Assembly (NCBI GenBank): GCA_003216815.1
Contig: QCIG01000004.1
Coordinates: 30,540-94,539, forward strand
Direction: 5' to 3'
From: Prochlorococcus sp. AG-402-K14
Lineage (GTDB): Bacteria; Cyanobacteriota; Cyanobacteriia; PCC-6307; Cyanobiaceae
DNA: 64,000 nt
The number at the start of each line of letters is the position of its first letter. Position 1 is the first letter of the stretch. Below, in pieces: positions 1 to 9,919 of this stretch. Under the pieces are notes generated by a model, which was given only the letters and a program-made list of their open reading frames with translations, made no database searches and was not told where the DNA came from. Both the position numbers and the translations under genes were made by a program.

Positions 1-528
1 CAAAGATAATGTAGAAGAGGCTCTGCATGATGTATTTGATATTATATTTCCTTTATCTGAGTCCAATCCTGCAGGGACATCAATACTAATTAATTTATCA
101 GGACTAAATGTCTTCTTCTTATTCAATAAGTGAACTATTTCATCAGAAATAATTCTTGATTGACCTAATCCAAATAAAGCCTCAATCCATAATAAATCAG
201 AATTCGAATCGGGTTTATTCAAAAGGGTTTTAATACCAATCTGCACTGCATAATCGAAATGTTTTTGTGTTAATTCTTTTTTCAATGGGAATGGACACCA
301 AATAGAGATATCAACACCTGCCATATAAAGTTCTCTTGCAACAACGAGACCATCGCCTCCATTGTGACCTGGCCCTACTAAAACTATTGCACCATTTTCA
401 ATCAATCCTTGTCTGTCTAATATCCATGAAGAGATACCAATCCCTACTTTTTCCATAAGAGCTTCAATAGGCATACCCATAGAAAACATTTTTTTTTCTA
501 TGTTTTGCATCTGCTCTGAAGAAACCAT
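1..528 (-). CDS. nnrE: NAD(P)HX repair enzyme, epimerase (YjeF N-terminal) domain, partial
   Basis: This is the N-terminal part of a gene that runs off the left edge. The visible frame shows the YjeF_N fold signature: a glycine-rich GPGHNGGDGLVVAR loop followed by an IDVPAGLDSDKG motif. The family epimerises damaged (hydrated) NAD(P)H. In many bacteria, including cyanobacteria, this domain is fused to a C-terminal ADP-dependent dehydratase; that half would lie outside the window. The ATG at 528 is the first ATG in frame, but the frame stays open upstream with a WPQFD stretch. A TTG start at 561 or 567 is therefore also plausible. The gene is divergent from mnmA, with a short shared promoter region. 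Confidence 0.85.
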   Translation of the reverse strand, partial: MVSSEQMQNIEKKMFSMGMPIEALMEKVGIGISSWILDRQGLIENGAIVLVGPGHNGGDGLVVARELYMAGVDISIWCPFPLKKELTQKHFDYAVQIGIKTLLNKPDSNSDLLWIEALFGLGQSRIISDEIVHLLNKKKTFSPDKLISIDVPAGLDSDKGNIISNTSCRASSTLSL

Positions 529-605
529 CAAATGTTTCGAATCAAATTGAGGCCAATTCAAAATCAAAAAGCAACCAAACTCACTATGAATAGAAGCTAC
601 TATCA

Positions 606-1820
606 ATGCCCATGAATGTGGAAGCAAGAGAAACAAAAAAAGTTTTAAATCATTTGACTTCAGAAGAAACAGTCGCGAAAACATTAAAAAGACTGCAAAC
701 ATTTTCTGGAAATCATTCGGTTGTAGTGGGGCTTTCCGGAGGTGTAGATAGCTCCTTAACTGCTGCTCTTTTGTGTGAAGCTGGTTGGGATGTAGTTGGA
801 TTAACTTTGTGGCTAATGAAAGGGAAAGGTTCTTGCTGCTCAGATGGATTAATTGATGCTGCAGGAATATGTGATCAACTGGGAATCAAGCATCACATAA
901 TGGATTCAAAAGAACTCTTTCAAAAAGAAATAATCAAAAATGTCGTAGAAGGATATGAGGAAGGAATTACCCCTTTGCCCTGCTCACGCTGCAACAAATC
1001 AGTCAAATTCTCGGAGATGATGAAATGGGTTAAAGAAAATAAAAATATCGAAAAGATCGCTACCGGGCATTACGCAAGGATTAGATACTCAAATGAATCT
1101 TTCAACAAAAATGATCTCCCAAGTGATGGAATTAAAAGACATAAGCTTTTAAGAGGTAAAGATCTCAACAAAGATCAAAGCTATTTCTTATATGATCTCC
1201 CTCAAGAAATTTTAGGAAAAACAATTTTTCCTCTTGGAGAATTAACTAAAGAGATAACACGAATCGAAGCTTTTAAACATTCATTAAAAACTGCCAAAAA
1301 ACCAGAGAGTCAAGACCTTTGTCTTGCTGAACATTACGGATCAATGAATGCATTTATTGATAAGTATCTACCCCAAAGAAAAGGAGAAGTTGTCCTTAAA
1401 AATGGACAAATCATAGGGTCCCATAATGGAATTCAGCATTTTACAATAGGACAAAGAAAAGGATTAGGTATTGCATGGGAAGTTCCTTTATATGTTGTTG
1501 AAATCAATGCCTCTTCAAACAGAGTAATTGTTGCCCCAAGAGAAGATTCTGGCAAGTCAAAGTGTATTATCAAAGATATAAATTGGGTGTCAATTGAAGC
1601 GCCTCAAAAACCAATAGAAGTTGAGGTCCAAATTAGATATAGAAGCAAAGCAGTGAAAGCAAAGTTAATTCCAATTATTGATAGTGACAAAGAAAATTAT
1701 TGTTATAAATGTCATATTCATTTTGAAGAAAATCAATTTTCAATTACTCCTGGACAAGCAGCAGTATTTTACAAGGGGGATTATGTATTAGGAGGAGGAA
1801 TTATTTCAAAAGAGTATTAA
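606..1820 (+). CDS. mnmA: tRNA-specific 2-thiouridylase MnmA
   Basis: MnmA transfers sulfur to U34 of tRNAs for Lys, Glu and Gln, using ATP to activate the base. The PP-loop ATPase motif SGGVDSS lies at residues 44-50. A first cysteine sits in [11 protein letters not shown] near residue 125. The second catalytic cysteine is in ESQDLC near residue 236, matching the family's two-cysteine persulfide chemistry. The C-terminal part has the expected [11 protein letters not shown] and TPGQAAVFY motifs. The protein has 404 residues, slightly longer than the E. coli enzyme because of an N-terminal extension. A second ATG at 612 is an equally good start. It is convergent with lnt, with only 2 bases between the stop codons. 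Confidence 0.96.
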   Translation: MPMNVEARETKKVLNHLTSEETVAKTLKRLQTFSGNHSVVVGLSGGVDSSLTAALLCEAGWDVVGLTLWLMKGKGSCCSDGLIDAAGICDQLGIKHHIMDSKELFQKEIIKNVVEGYEEGITPLPCSRCNKSVKFSEMMKWVKENKNIEKIATGHYARIRYSNESFNKNDLPSDGIKRHKLLRGKDLNKDQSYFLYDLPQEILGKTIFPLGELTKEITRIEAFKHSLKTAKKPESQDLCLAEHYGSMNAFIDKYLPQRKGEVVLKNGQIIGSHNGIQHFTIGQRKGLGIAWEVPLYVVEINASSNRVIVAPREDSGKSKCIIKDINWVSIEAPQKPIEVEVQIRYRSKAVKAKLIPIIDSDKENYCYKCHIHFEENQFSITPGQAAVFYKGDYVLGGGIISKEY

Positions 1821-1822
1821 TA

Positions 1823-3295
1823 TCAACCATACTTCCGTAATCGCAAAACTCCTATTAAACTTATAAAAATCACTAAAATTAATGGTAAATCAGAAATAAA
1901 TGTATATACTGTTTTCTTTTCATTGAGTTCCAGGTTAACGAGTTGAACAAGTTCTTTATTTGGTTTAAGAAGGGTATCAATTCTTCCATTACTTTTAATC
2001 AAAGATGTTGGACCAGTATTGGATACAGATATTAAATTTTTTGATGTTTCAATACTCCTTAATTGAGCCATAGATAAAAACTGTCTCTGCAAAGAAATAG
2101 GATAGGGATCTAAATTTGCAATCACCAAAATCCATTTAGCCCCTTGCTTTACTGCTTTAGCGATAGCTTTTCCATTACTTAATTCATAACAAATAGCGCC
2201 TGCAAAAGATGGGCCCTCCCAGTCAAGAAGTCTTGATGGATTCCCACTTTCAATTCCACCTACTGCAGAAAGACCATTTTTCAAAAAGGTGGGTAATGCA
2301 GGAATCCATTCGCCCAAAGGGACTAATCTAGATTTATCCAATACATACGAAAAAGATTCATCACCAGGATTAAATACTAATAGAGAACTTCGCAGAGAAC
2401 CATTAATTTTTCTGAAACCTCCAGAGAGAAATTTAATAGGAAAATCTCTAATCTTTGATCTATCCAAAGGCAAAGTTCCCTCTGGAGAAATTAAAAAAGA
2501 TGCATTCATTTTTATAGCCTCAGTGAATGCTCTATTTACTTTTGAAGGAAAAACATTTATTTCCTCCTGACTAAATTTTTGTCTTATTGGAATATTTGTT
2601 TGCCACAACGCAACCTGTTCTGCCGAATCAGTTGGAGAATCCAACAACAAAGTAAATCCAATCAAATGAGCTAACGAAAAACAAGCAAAGCCAAGAGCAA
2701 TCAATTTCTTGAATGGTTTTCTAGCTTGAAAAGCACTTGAAATTTGCCAAATCCACCATCCAATTAAAAGATGGATAGAGGCCAAACCGCCTGAACCTAT
2801 CCATCTTGCTAATCCAGCCAAATATCTATCTTGTGGTAATAAACTTGACCCTAAACCCATCCAAAACAAAGGCCCTCTAGAAAGTATTTCTTCAGATAGA
2901 CCCCATATTGTTGATAACAAAACGGCATATATAAACTTATTTTCTAATTTAGAAAACTGAAGTCTTCCAGGGGCCAAAAAGCTACTCAAAGCTGACCAAA
3001 TAAAAACCAGACCCCCTCCAAAGGCTCCACAAACAAACCATATAAAGATGGTAATAGGTAAGCTTAAATTTGAGTTTATTCCTACCCAACTTATTGGATG
3101 CAAAGCTAGCAACCATTTATGACTCCACAAGATAGCCATTGCACCCCAACAAAAACCTCCCCATGGATTCCTACTAACGGGCCAAAGCAAAGATATCCCT
3201 AAAAGCATAAATATATAATTTCCTTCACTAAGAGATATTCCTGCTAGACACCCCCCAGCCAAAGCTTTAAAAAAAAGAGAGTAGATATTAGTCAT
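1823..3295 (-). CDS. lnt: Apolipoprotein N-acyltransferase Lnt
   Basis: Lnt attaches the third acyl chain to the N-terminal cysteine of lipoproteins at the periplasmic face of the inner membrane. The first ~220 residues are a block of hydrophobic segments, as expected. They are followed by a nitrilase-like domain with the three catalytic positions: Glu in SPEGTLP, Lys in DKSRLVPLGEW and Cys in AICYELSN. A final hydrophobic segment ends the protein. At 490 residues it is close to the usual length. The start is the ATG at 3295. The upstream gap is shared with the divergent FKBP gene. Confidence 0.93.
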   Translation of the reverse strand: MTNIYSLFFKALAGGCLAGISLSEGNYIFMLLGISLLWPVSRNPWGGFCWGAMAILWSHKWLLALHPISWVGINSNLSLPITIFIWFVCGAFGGGLVFIWSALSSFLAPGRLQFSKLENKFIYAVLLSTIWGLSEEILSRGPLFWMGLGSSLLPQDRYLAGLARWIGSGGLASIHLLIGWWIWQISSAFQARKPFKKLIALGFACFSLAHLIGFTLLLDSPTDSAEQVALWQTNIPIRQKFSQEEINVFPSKVNRAFTEAIKMNASFLISPEGTLPLDRSKIRDFPIKFLSGGFRKINGSLRSSLLVFNPGDESFSYVLDKSRLVPLGEWIPALPTFLKNGLSAVGGIESGNPSRLLDWEGPSFAGAICYELSNGKAIAKAVKQGAKWILVIANLDPYPISLQRQFLSMAQLRSIETSKNLISVSNTGPTSLIKSNGRIDTLLKPNKELVQLVNLELNEKKTVYTFISDLPLILVIFISLIGVLRLRKYG

Positions 3296-3414
3296 AAAAC
3301 CAATTTAGATAAAATATACACTGAGAAAATTCTTGTTCTCTGGTTAGTTATCTTTTAAATAGATCTAATTTGGGTATTAATCTGTAAGAATAATTCCGTC
3401 TACTTAATATTGCT

Positions 3415-4014
3415 GTGAGAGAAATCTTAATTAGCTTTTCTGTTTGCCTTAGCTGCTTGATGATTGCAGTAATCAGCCAAATCATCTCACCAACCCCAAC
3501 AAATGCATTGCAAATTGAACAACCAATCCAATCGGATGTAAGGCAATCCACAAAAACCAGTAAGACTTTAACTAATCTATTCGAATTAGACCCAGAAGAC
3601 CCTAATCCATCACTCTTTACTATGGCTTCAGACAAAACCAATTCAAGCAAAGCTCCTCTCGGAGTAGCTGAGATAGGAGCATCTCAAGTAACGTCAAGTG
3701 GACTAAAAATTACTGAATTAGTTTTAGGAGATGGTCAAGAAGCCACCCCAGGAACGAATGTCTCAGTAAATTACAAGGGTACTCTTGATGATGGGAAAGA
3801 ATTTGACAGCAGTTATGGAAGAGGTCCTTTTGAGTTTTCTTTAGGTGCAGGAATGGTAATAAAAGGTTGGGATGAAGGTGTTGCAGGCATGAAAGTTGGA
3901 GGCAAAAGAAAATTAGTCATCCCTCCAGAATTGGGTTATGGCAGCAGAGGGATAGGTCCAATCCCCCCTAATTCGGTTTTAACTTTTGAAGTGGAATTAT
4001 TGGGTGTTAAGTGA
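3415..4014 (+). CDS. Exported FKBP-type peptidyl-prolyl cis-trans isomerase
   Basis: This encodes a 199-residue protein with a hydrophobic signal segment (about residues 5-28) and a linker of about 70 residues. A single FKBP domain fills roughly residues 95-199. The FKBP core is clear: [18 protein letters not shown], then the active-site [18 protein letters not shown], then [18 protein letters not shown] and a closing LTFEVELL strand. It should catalyse prolyl isomerisation in the periplasm or thylakoid lumen. The start is GTG at 3415; no in-frame ATG exists before the signal segment. It precedes sodN on the same strand, but a strong dyad lies between the two, so joint transcription is uncertain. 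Confidence 0.92.
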   Translation: MREILISFSVCLSCLMIAVISQIISPTPTNALQIEQPIQSDVRQSTKTSKTLTNLFELDPEDPNPSLFTMASDKTNSSKAPLGVAEIGASQVTSSGLKITELVLGDGQEATPGTNVSVNYKGTLDDGKEFDSSYGRGPFEFSLGAGMVIKGWDEGVAGMKVGGKRKLVIPPELGYGSRGIGPIPPNSVLTFEVELLGVK

Positions 4015-4049
4015 ATTTCTTAAATTATTCAAAGGGTCTAAAAAAACTT

Positions 4050-4073
4050 ATGGCGTTTGTTGACAAACGCCAT
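4050..4073 (+). promoter_or_regulatory. Perfect 11-bp inverted repeat upstream of sodN
   Basis: Two 11-base arms (ATGGCGTTTGT and its exact complement) flank a 2-base centre. The dyad ends 35 bases before the likely sodN start. No U-run follows it on the plus strand, so it is not a standard terminator for the FKBP gene. A run of seven A's precedes it, so read on the minus strand it would resemble a hairpin plus U-tract. It could be a transcription-factor dyad or a 5'-UTR hairpin; the function is inference. Confidence 0.55.
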
Positions 4074-4108
4074 TAATGTAAAAAAAAATGTTCTCAATTT
4101 ATTATCAG

Positions 4109-4579
4109 ATGTTGAGCGAAACACTTACATCAATTTTTAACAAGCTTCCAGCTAAATCTGTTCACGCTCACTGTGATGGACCTTGCGGAGTATACGACCC
4201 TGCTTCTGCGAGAGTTGCTGCGGAAGCAGTTTTGTCTATGACAAAAAAACTTATTGCTCTAGCTCCAGCTGGTAACGATCAAGCTTCCATTTCAGCTTAT
4301 AACAATACTTTTTCTCGCTTCGTTGCCATTAAAGAAGAAGAGTCACAAAAGACCAAAAAAGAACTTTTAATCCTCTGGACAGATTATTTCAAGCCTGAGC
4401 ACTTAGCTACATATCCAGATCTTCATGACACTTTTTGGAAAGCAGCAAAGCTTTGTAGTGCATGCAAGGTAAGCATAGATCAAACTAAAGCAGAGGAATT
4501 ATTAGCAGCTGTTCAAAAGATTCACTCAATGTTTTGGTCTTCAAAAGGTAGAAGTGATAGCTGGATTACAGCAAGCTAA
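4109..4579 (+). CDS. sodN: Nickel superoxide dismutase precursor
   Basis: SodN disproportionates superoxide with a Ni centre bound by the N-terminal hook of the mature protein. The hook HCDGPCGVY is present. With the ATG at 4109 it begins at residue 21, leaving a 20-residue propeptide ending in VHA, the size expected for cleavage exposing the ligand histidine. An earlier in-frame ATG at 4088 would give a 27-residue propeptide and is less likely. The helical body (ASARVAAEAVLSMTKK) matches marine cyanobacterial enzymes. The next gene encodes the maturation protease and overlaps the 3' end by 26 bases. Use of Ni instead of Fe or Mn is typical of iron-poor open-ocean picocyanobacteria. Confidence 0.97.
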   Translation: MLSETLTSIFNKLPAKSVHAHCDGPCGVYDPASARVAAEAVLSMTKKLIALAPAGNDQASISAYNNTFSRFVAIKEEESQKTKKELLILWTDYFKPEHLATYPDLHDTFWKAAKLCSACKVSIDQTKAEELLAAVQKIHSMFWSSKGRSDSWITAS

Positions 4580-4931
4580 TAAAAGTCTTTTCCAAAAGCC
4601 AGACTTACTTACTCTATTTACTTTAATAATCGGTTACCGACAACATTTACGTGTTGTCGGTAACTCTATGGAAGGAACACTTAAAGAGGGAGATTTAATA
4701 ACATATAAAAAATTAAATCCAAAAAATATTGACTTAAAAATTGGTGATATCGTCGTTGCCTCTCATCCAAAAATAAAAAATAAGTTAATAATTAAAAGAA
4801 TTAATATGATTTATCAAAATAAATTTGATTTAAGGGGAGATAACTCCATGTCAAGCACTGATAGTCGAGAATTGGGTTTGATTGAATTAGATTTAATAAT
4901 TGGAAAAGTTGACAAAATTTTCTCTAAGTAG
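4554..4931 (+). CDS. sodX: Nickel-type superoxide dismutase maturation protease (S26 family)
   Basis: This 125-residue S26 signal-peptidase-like protein is expected to cut the SodN propeptide so that the mature N-terminus can bind nickel. The catalytic serine is in GNSMEGTL and the general-base lysine in LIIKRI. The later LRGDNSMSSTDSRELG stretch is the conserved S26 box. There is no clear membrane anchor, unlike leader peptidases. The start is a GTG at 4554 inside the sodN coding sequence. The 26-base overlap suggests translational coupling of the enzyme and its activator. Confidence 0.93.
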   Translation: MIAGLQQANKSLFQKPDLLTLFTLIIGYRQHLRVVGNSMEGTLKEGDLITYKKLNPKNIDLKIGDIVVASHPKIKNKLIIKRINMIYQNKFDLRGDNSMSSTDSRELGLIELDLIIGKVDKIFSK

Positions 4932-4964
4932 ATTGAAGATATTGGCGCAGATCTTTTAATTAAT

Positions 4965-5852
4965 TTATAAGGTACCAATTAACTTTTCAACTCCACTTAA
5001 TATATCTTCCTGTGACATTAGAGATTCACCAACCAAAACAGCATCAGCCCCGTAGCTCTTTACCAAGGCTAAATCCTCGCGATTAAACAAACCTGATTCG
5101 CTTACCAAAGTAATAGAATTTTCCTTGATTTGACTAGCATAATAATTAGCCAATTCCTTTGTAACTTCAAGATCAGTTTTAAAACTCTTTAAATTTCTAT
5201 TATTAATACCTATTAAATTAAATACATTAATATTTAGTACTCTTTCAAGTTCTTCTGCGTCATGAACCTCTACTAATATTGTCAGTCCCAAATGTTCAGC
5301 GACCTTAGATAAGTACTTTAAATCAGAATCAGTTAGGATTGCTGCTATCAAAAGTGCAGCATCAGCGCCCGCAGCTCTTGCCTGGTAAAGCTGATAGGGA
5401 TAAAGAATAAAATCCTTGCATAGGATTGGGATCGTGATTTCCTTTCTAACTTCAAATAAAACATCAAAGCCACCTTGAAAAAATTTTTTATCTGTTAAAA
5501 CTGATATACAGCTAGCACCTCCCTTTTGATACATTTTACCTATCATTCTCGCGTCAAAGTCGTCTCTAATTACCCCTCTACTCGGACTAGCTTTTTTTAT
5601 TTCTGAGATTAGTGCAGGTTTCGATTTACTATTTTTTAATGCTTCAACGAAATTTTTTGTTTTTGGTAAACCCTTGATCTTTTTCTTTAAATCTTCAAGT
5701 GAAACTTTTTTCCTTGCAACCTCAACTTCTAGATGTTTTTCCCAAACAATTTCCTCCAAAATATTTTTAGGTTTTGAATCTGGATGAGGGATTGCATACT
5801 CTAAATTAGCTACTTTAATACTTGGATTAGGAGGTCTTCTTCTGATTTCCAT
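4965..5852 (-). CDS. trpC: Indole-3-glycerol phosphate synthase
   Basis: TrpC converts carboxyphenylamino-deoxyribulose phosphate to indole-3-glycerol phosphate in tryptophan biosynthesis. The barrel motifs are all visible: [14 protein letters not shown] at the N-terminal phosphate/substrate region, the catalytic LCKDFI lysine, [28 protein letters not shown], and [11 protein letters not shown] with [12 protein letters not shown] near the end. At 295 residues it has an N-terminal extension of about 40 residues ([10 protein letters not shown] onward), as in many cyanobacterial homologs. It lies 43 bases downstream of lpd on the same strand, so the two may be cotranscribed. Confidence 0.96.
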   Translation of the reverse strand: MEIRRRPPNPSIKVANLEYAIPHPDSKPKNILEEIVWEKHLEVEVARKKVSLEDLKKKIKGLPKTKNFVEALKNSKSKPALISEIKKASPSRGVIRDDFDARMIGKMYQKGGASCISVLTDKKFFQGGFDVLFEVRKEITIPILCKDFILYPYQLYQARAAGADAALLIAAILTDSDLKYLSKVAEHLGLTILVEVHDAEELERVLNINVFNLIGINNRNLKSFKTDLEVTKELANYYASQIKENSITLVSESGLFNREDLALVKSYGADAVLVGESLMSQEDILSGVEKLIGTL

Positions 5853-5895
5853 AATTTAAATAATTGATGATCTATAAAAATAAAATTTGATTTAA

Positions 5896-7347
5896 CTACT
5901 TATTTATTTGTAAAGATGCCTGTTTATAGGCAACCTCTACAACTTCGCTTAATGTTGGATGAGTATGAACTTCTTTTGCTAAGTCATTGACTCGTTGTCT
6001 TCTAGAAATTGCATTTGAAACTTCTTGTATAAGATCAGCCGCATGTAATCCATAAATATGAGCACCAAGGACCTCACCCGTCTCTTTATTAAAAATCAAC
6101 TTCATAATTCCATCACTTTCTAATTCAGCCAAGGCCTTGGAATTCGCTTTAAAATAACTCCTAACCATTCCAAGTTCAAAGCCTTCTTTTTTCGCTAGAT
6201 CTTTCGCTTCTTCTTCCGACAGTCCAACGGAACTTATCTCAGGGTGAGTAAAAGTCGCGGCAGGAATACTTCTGTAGTCAATTTCTATTGCTTTACCTAA
6301 AATATTTTCTACAGCAATACTCCCTTGAGCTGCAGCAGTATGGGCCAACATCAACTTACCCGTAACATCTCCCACTGCCCATAAATTAGAAACTGGTTTT
6401 TCATTTATCAACACTCTCATCTGATCATCAATTGGAATAAAACCTCTAGTTGTTTCAACTCCAACAGATTGTAGATTTAGATTTTTAGTCGACGGTACAC
6501 GGCCTGTTGCAACCAGAACAGCGTCTACTTGTAACTCCTCAATCACTTCTCTACTCTTTGCATCGGTAAGCTCGACCTCAACGGGACAACCTGGCTTAAC
6601 TTTAGTAGCGAACACTCCAGCTCGAGTTTCAATATCTCTTTTATCAATTAGGTTTCTTGAAGCAATTTTCGTGATGTCAGGATCAAAAGTAGGCATTACT
6701 TTCTCTAAAGCTTCAATCATGGTTACCTCGCAACCTAAAGCTGTATAAATATCGGCGAATTCCAAACCTATGTAGCCACTACCTATTATTGCAATCCATC
6801 TTGGCAGCCACTCTAGATTAATAGCCTCATCACTTGTAAAAACAGTTCGTCCATCAATTTCAATTCCAGGCGGTACGAAAGGGTCTGAGCCTGTAGCCAA
6901 GATAATATCTCTAGCGGAAAGAATTCTATCGACTCCATTAGTTTCTCTTAAACCGACCTTTTGATTGCCTTCTAACCGCCCTTCTCCTCTAAGTATCTCA
7001 ACTCCCGATCTTTCCAGTGTTTTAGTTAAATTTTTCCGAATTGTCTCAACTAAGTTTTTTGCATGTTCTGCAATTTTTTTACGTTCAAATCTAACCGGGG
7101 CGGAATGTATCCCAAATTCAGCAAGATGAGGAACATTTGCAAGCTCACGAACTTTACCACTAGCTGCTAGTAATGCTTTAGAGGGGACACAGCCTCTGTT
7201 AACACAGGTTCCTCCCATATCTCTTGATTCGACAATCGCAACTTTCAATCCAGCCTCTGCTGCATGTTTAGCAGCATCAAAGCCTCCATATCCAGCCCCG
7301 ACAACAATTAAATCAAAGTCAAAAGAAGTTTCACTCACGGTTTTCAT
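5896..7347 (-). CDS. lpd: Dihydrolipoamide dehydrogenase
   Basis: This is the FAD-dependent E3 subunit that reoxidises lipoamide in the pyruvate dehydrogenase and glycine cleavage complexes. Domains in order are an FAD loop (VVGAGYGGFDAA, near residue 16), the redox disulfide in GGTCVNRGCVPSK, an NAD loop (IGSGYIGLEFAD, near residue 190), the second FAD motif (LWAVGDVTG), and a dimerisation domain with the His-Glu pair in VHTHPTLSEVVE. The length of 483 residues is normal. Its start overlaps the end of the upstream SpoU methyltransferase gene by 4 bases (ATGA), so the two are likely translated from one message. Confidence 0.96.
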   Translation of the reverse strand: MKTVSETSFDFDLIVVGAGYGGFDAAKHAAEAGLKVAIVESRDMGGTCVNRGCVPSKALLAASGKVRELANVPHLAEFGIHSAPVRFERKKIAEHAKNLVETIRKNLTKTLERSGVEILRGEGRLEGNQKVGLRETNGVDRILSARDIILATGSDPFVPPGIEIDGRTVFTSDEAINLEWLPRWIAIIGSGYIGLEFADIYTALGCEVTMIEALEKVMPTFDPDITKIASRNLIDKRDIETRAGVFATKVKPGCPVEVELTDAKSREVIEELQVDAVLVATGRVPSTKNLNLQSVGVETTRGFIPIDDQMRVLINEKPVSNLWAVGDVTGKLMLAHTAAAQGSIAVENILGKAIEIDYRSIPAATFTHPEISSVGLSEEEAKDLAKKEGFELGMVRSYFKANSKALAELESDGIMKLIFNKETGEVLGAHIYGLHAADLIQEVSNAISRRQRVNDLAKEVHTHPTLSEVVEVAYKQASLQINK

Positions 7348-8171
7348 TGGATACCCTTAACCATTTTTACTCTTTGTCGCTCCAACAAGAGAGGAACTGC
7401 AGCAGATGCCACATTAAGTGAATCAACTAATGAGCTATGAGGCAACGTAACAAAGTCTGTACAACAGGCCTCAATTGAAGCATGAACACCAGAGCCTTCA
7501 TTACCAAGAACCAATACAGTAGGGAGATTCCAGTCTAAATCCCAATAAGGTTTGACTTTCTTGTCAGTAATTTTATTAGGTGAAATTGTTCCTACTACTT
7601 GGTAATTATTATCAATTGCAATATTGAGTTTTGAAACAAGGATTTCAATACTTGAAGAAAATGAATCTCCTATCCGTTCAAAAGGCAAATGAAGAACTGA
7701 GCCAGCTGAGGATCTTAAAACCTTTTGATTTAGGGGATCTGCGCCAGAAGCCAACCAAATAACTTCATATTCACCAGCAAGAGCTGATCGGAATAAATTT
7801 CCCAAATTGCCAGGATCTTGAATCCTATCTAAAGCTAAAATGTGTTTTGGGGCTTTTCCCTGTTTTGGTAAACCTAGTATAGGGAATATCGCTGCGACTC
7901 CATCAGGGGTCACTGTTGATAGAGATGCTTCTAAAACGTTTCTAGTTACTAGGGTTAATAAAGATCTTGAAGATATTTTTTTTAACACTTCCTGATGCTC
8001 ATCACACCATTCAGGAGTAGCAATAACTTCTGTTGGCAAAAAATTTGTTTTCAAAGCCTCTTCTAACAAATGAGACCCCTCAAGCAGAAGAGAAGAATGC
8101 TCATCACGTCCAGTTTTTTTCAAAAGAGACCTTAATTTCCTAACCAAAGGATTTCTTTTACTTGTTATCAA
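7344..8171 (-). CDS. SpoU/TrmH-family RNA 2'-O-methyltransferase
   Basis: This 275-residue enzyme of the SPOUT class has a substrate-binding N-terminal domain (MITSKRNPLVRKLRSLL) and a C-terminal trefoil-knot methyltransferase domain. The three SpoU motifs are visible: GNLGNLFRSA, VLVLGNEGSG and SLNVASAAVPLL. It methylates ribose in rRNA or tRNA; the exact target cannot be read from the sequence, although the domain layout resembles RlmB/TsnR-like rRNA enzymes. The start is TTG at 8171, since no in-frame ATG or GTG sits nearby. Its stop overlaps the lpd start. Confidence 0.9.
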   Translation of the reverse strand: MITSKRNPLVRKLRSLLKKTGRDEHSSLLLEGSHLLEEALKTNFLPTEVIATPEWCDEHQEVLKKISSRSLLTLVTRNVLEASLSTVTPDGVAAIFPILGLPKQGKAPKHILALDRIQDPGNLGNLFRSALAGEYEVIWLASGADPLNQKVLRSSAGSVLHLPFERIGDSFSSSIEILVSKLNIAIDNNYQVVGTISPNKITDKKVKPYWDLDWNLPTVLVLGNEGSGVHASIEACCTDFVTLPHSSLVDSLNVASAAVPLLLERQRVKMVKGIQ

Positions 8172-8413
8172 TGGCGAATATGAATTAATAATTTTCCAAC
8201 CTCAAATTATTTAATTTTTTGAAGAACAGAAAAGTTTCTTTCATTAAAAAAACCCTGATTTTCTTCTTAAATTCAATAAAAACTATATTAAAAATTTTAT
8301 TCAAACTTTCAACATTATCAATATTTAATTTGAACCCATCAATTTTCAATAAGGTTGACTGGACTATTTTAAGTCCACTTGGCATTATGGCTGGGTAAGC
8401 AGTTCGCTCAAAT

Positions 8414-9790
8414 ATGAGTAGTGTGGCGACAGTTAGAAGGAAATTCATCCCGCCACATCTGGAGGTAAAAGGAGGACATCCGCTTAGTGGGGTTTTAAAA
8501 GTTAGTGGAGCAAAAAATTCTGCGCTAGTTTTGATGGCTGCAGCTCTTCTTACGAAAGAAAGACTCCTCATTAAAAATGTCCCACAACTTACGGACATTG
8601 AAGTCATGTCAAAGATTCTCCTTAATTTGGGGGCAAAATTAATTAAAACAAATAATTCTATAGAGATTAATTCAGAGTCCATTCATAATGCCGAATTACC
8701 CTATCAACTAGTTCATAGCCTGAGAGCAAGTTTTTTTTGTGTTGGGCCCTTACTTACAAGACTTGGAGAAGCAAAAATTCCTTTACCAGGTGGTTGCAAT
8801 ATTGGAGCAAGACCTGTTGATGAACATATCAATGGTCTAAAAGCTTTAGGAGCAGAAGTTGAAGTTAAGAATGATGTTGTAAAAGCTCAAGTTTCAACTA
8901 AAAACAAAAGATTACGCGGAGCAAATATTACTCTTAGATATCCCAGCGTTGGAGCTACGGAAACTATCTTGATGGCTTCTTGCTTAGCTTTAGGCAAAAC
9001 AACAATATCAAATCCCGCTAGAGAACCAGAGATACAGGATCTTGCGAAAATGCTTAATTCAATGGGAGCAAAAGTTTTTGGAGCAGGAACGAAAAGAATC
9101 ACAATCATTGGAGTGGAATCCTTAAGCGGGACTTCTCATCGTGTTATCCCCGACAGGATAGAAGCAGGAACTTTTCTTATTGCGGCAGCAATAACACGCT
9201 CACCACTCATTATTGGTCCATTAATTCCAAATCATTTGAGCGCTGTTATTTCAAAACTACAAGAATGTGGCTGTTCAATATCTCATCATGGGAATCATCA
9301 TTTAAAAATCATTCCACGAGATATTTCAGGAGTTGACATAACCACAAGTCCGTTCCCTGGTTTTCCAACTGATCTTCAGGCTCCATTTATGTCATTAATG
9401 GCCACAGCCAAAGGTTCAAGCAAAATCAAAGAAAGAGTTTTTGAGAAAAGAATGCAACATGTTATAGAGCTAAACAAAATGGGAGCCTGTATTTATCTAG
9501 AAAACAATACTGCTCATATAAAAGGGGTGAAAGAACTTATAGGTTCAAATGTAGAAGGAGGAGATTTACGTTCTTCTGCTGCCATTATCCTTGCATGTTT
9601 GTTTGCCAAAGGAAATAGTATTTTCACGGGTCTAGAACACTTAGATAGAGGCTATGAAAAATTAGAAGAAAAATTAACTAATGCAGGTTGCATTATTTCT
9701 AGAAAATCTGATCAAACAGCATCTCATAGTTCCTTCTCTAGCAAAATAATTAGTGAAGACAATATTGATACTCAAAAAAATGCAGCTTAG
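8414..9790 (+). CDS. murA: UDP-N-acetylglucosamine 1-carboxyvinyltransferase
   Basis: MurA transfers enolpyruvate from PEP to UDP-GlcNAc, the first committed step of peptidoglycan synthesis, in the cytoplasm. The N-terminal [19 protein letters not shown] holds the conserved Lys-Asn pair. The catalytic cysteine is in [14 protein letters not shown], so the protein should be fosfomycin-sensitive in type. [11 protein letters not shown] and [13 protein letters not shown] are the conserved later motifs. At 458 residues it is longer than E. coli MurA (419), with a short N-terminal extension and a polar, Ser-rich C-terminal tail of about 30 residues. The preceding ~240-base gap probably carries its promoter. 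Confidence 0.96.
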   Translation: MSSVATVRRKFIPPHLEVKGGHPLSGVLKVSGAKNSALVLMAAALLTKERLLIKNVPQLTDIEVMSKILLNLGAKLIKTNNSIEINSESIHNAELPYQLVHSLRASFFCVGPLLTRLGEAKIPLPGGCNIGARPVDEHINGLKALGAEVEVKNDVVKAQVSTKNKRLRGANITLRYPSVGATETILMASCLALGKTTISNPAREPEIQDLAKMLNSMGAKVFGAGTKRITIIGVESLSGTSHRVIPDRIEAGTFLIAAAITRSPLIIGPLIPNHLSAVISKLQECGCSISHHGNHHLKIIPRDISGVDITTSPFPGFPTDLQAPFMSLMATAKGSSKIKERVFEKRMQHVIELNKMGACIYLENNTAHIKGVKELIGSNVEGGDLRSSAAIILACLFAKGNSIFTGLEHLDRGYEKLEEKLTNAGCIISRKSDQTASHSSFSSKIISEDNIDTQKNAA

Positions 9791-9829
9791 TTTCATATTT
9801 TTGCTAGTTTTGACATAAAATAATCAAAT

Positions 9830-9911
9830 GGGAGCGTGGTGGAATTGGTAGACGCACCGCACTCAAAATGCGGCACCTTCGGGTTTGTCGGTTCAAGTCC
9901 GACCGCTCCCA
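9830..9911 (+). tRNA. tRNA-Leu(CAA)
   Basis: The full cloverleaf can be drawn. The acceptor stem GGGAGCG pairs with CGCTCCC, and the anticodon stem CCGCA/TGCGG encloses the loop CTCAAAA (anticodon CAA, reading UUG). There is a type-II variable arm, and the T loop reads GTTCAAGTC. The discriminator is A, as for leucine. No CCA is encoded. It lies between murA and argD, 8 bases before the argD start codon. Confidence 0.97.
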
Positions 9912-9919
9912 CTTCATTG

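Noticed and set aside
2289..2570. 93-codon plus-strand ORF inside lnt
   Set aside because: Antisense shadow of the nitrilase domain of lnt.
8185..8682. 165-codon minus-strand ORF over the murA start
   Set aside because: It overlaps the well-supported murA N-terminus and has no recognisable domain.
9836..9919. Long ORF extension of argD through tRNA-Leu
   Set aside because: The extra N-terminal residues are a translation of the tRNA gene; the family N-terminus begins at the ATG at 9920.
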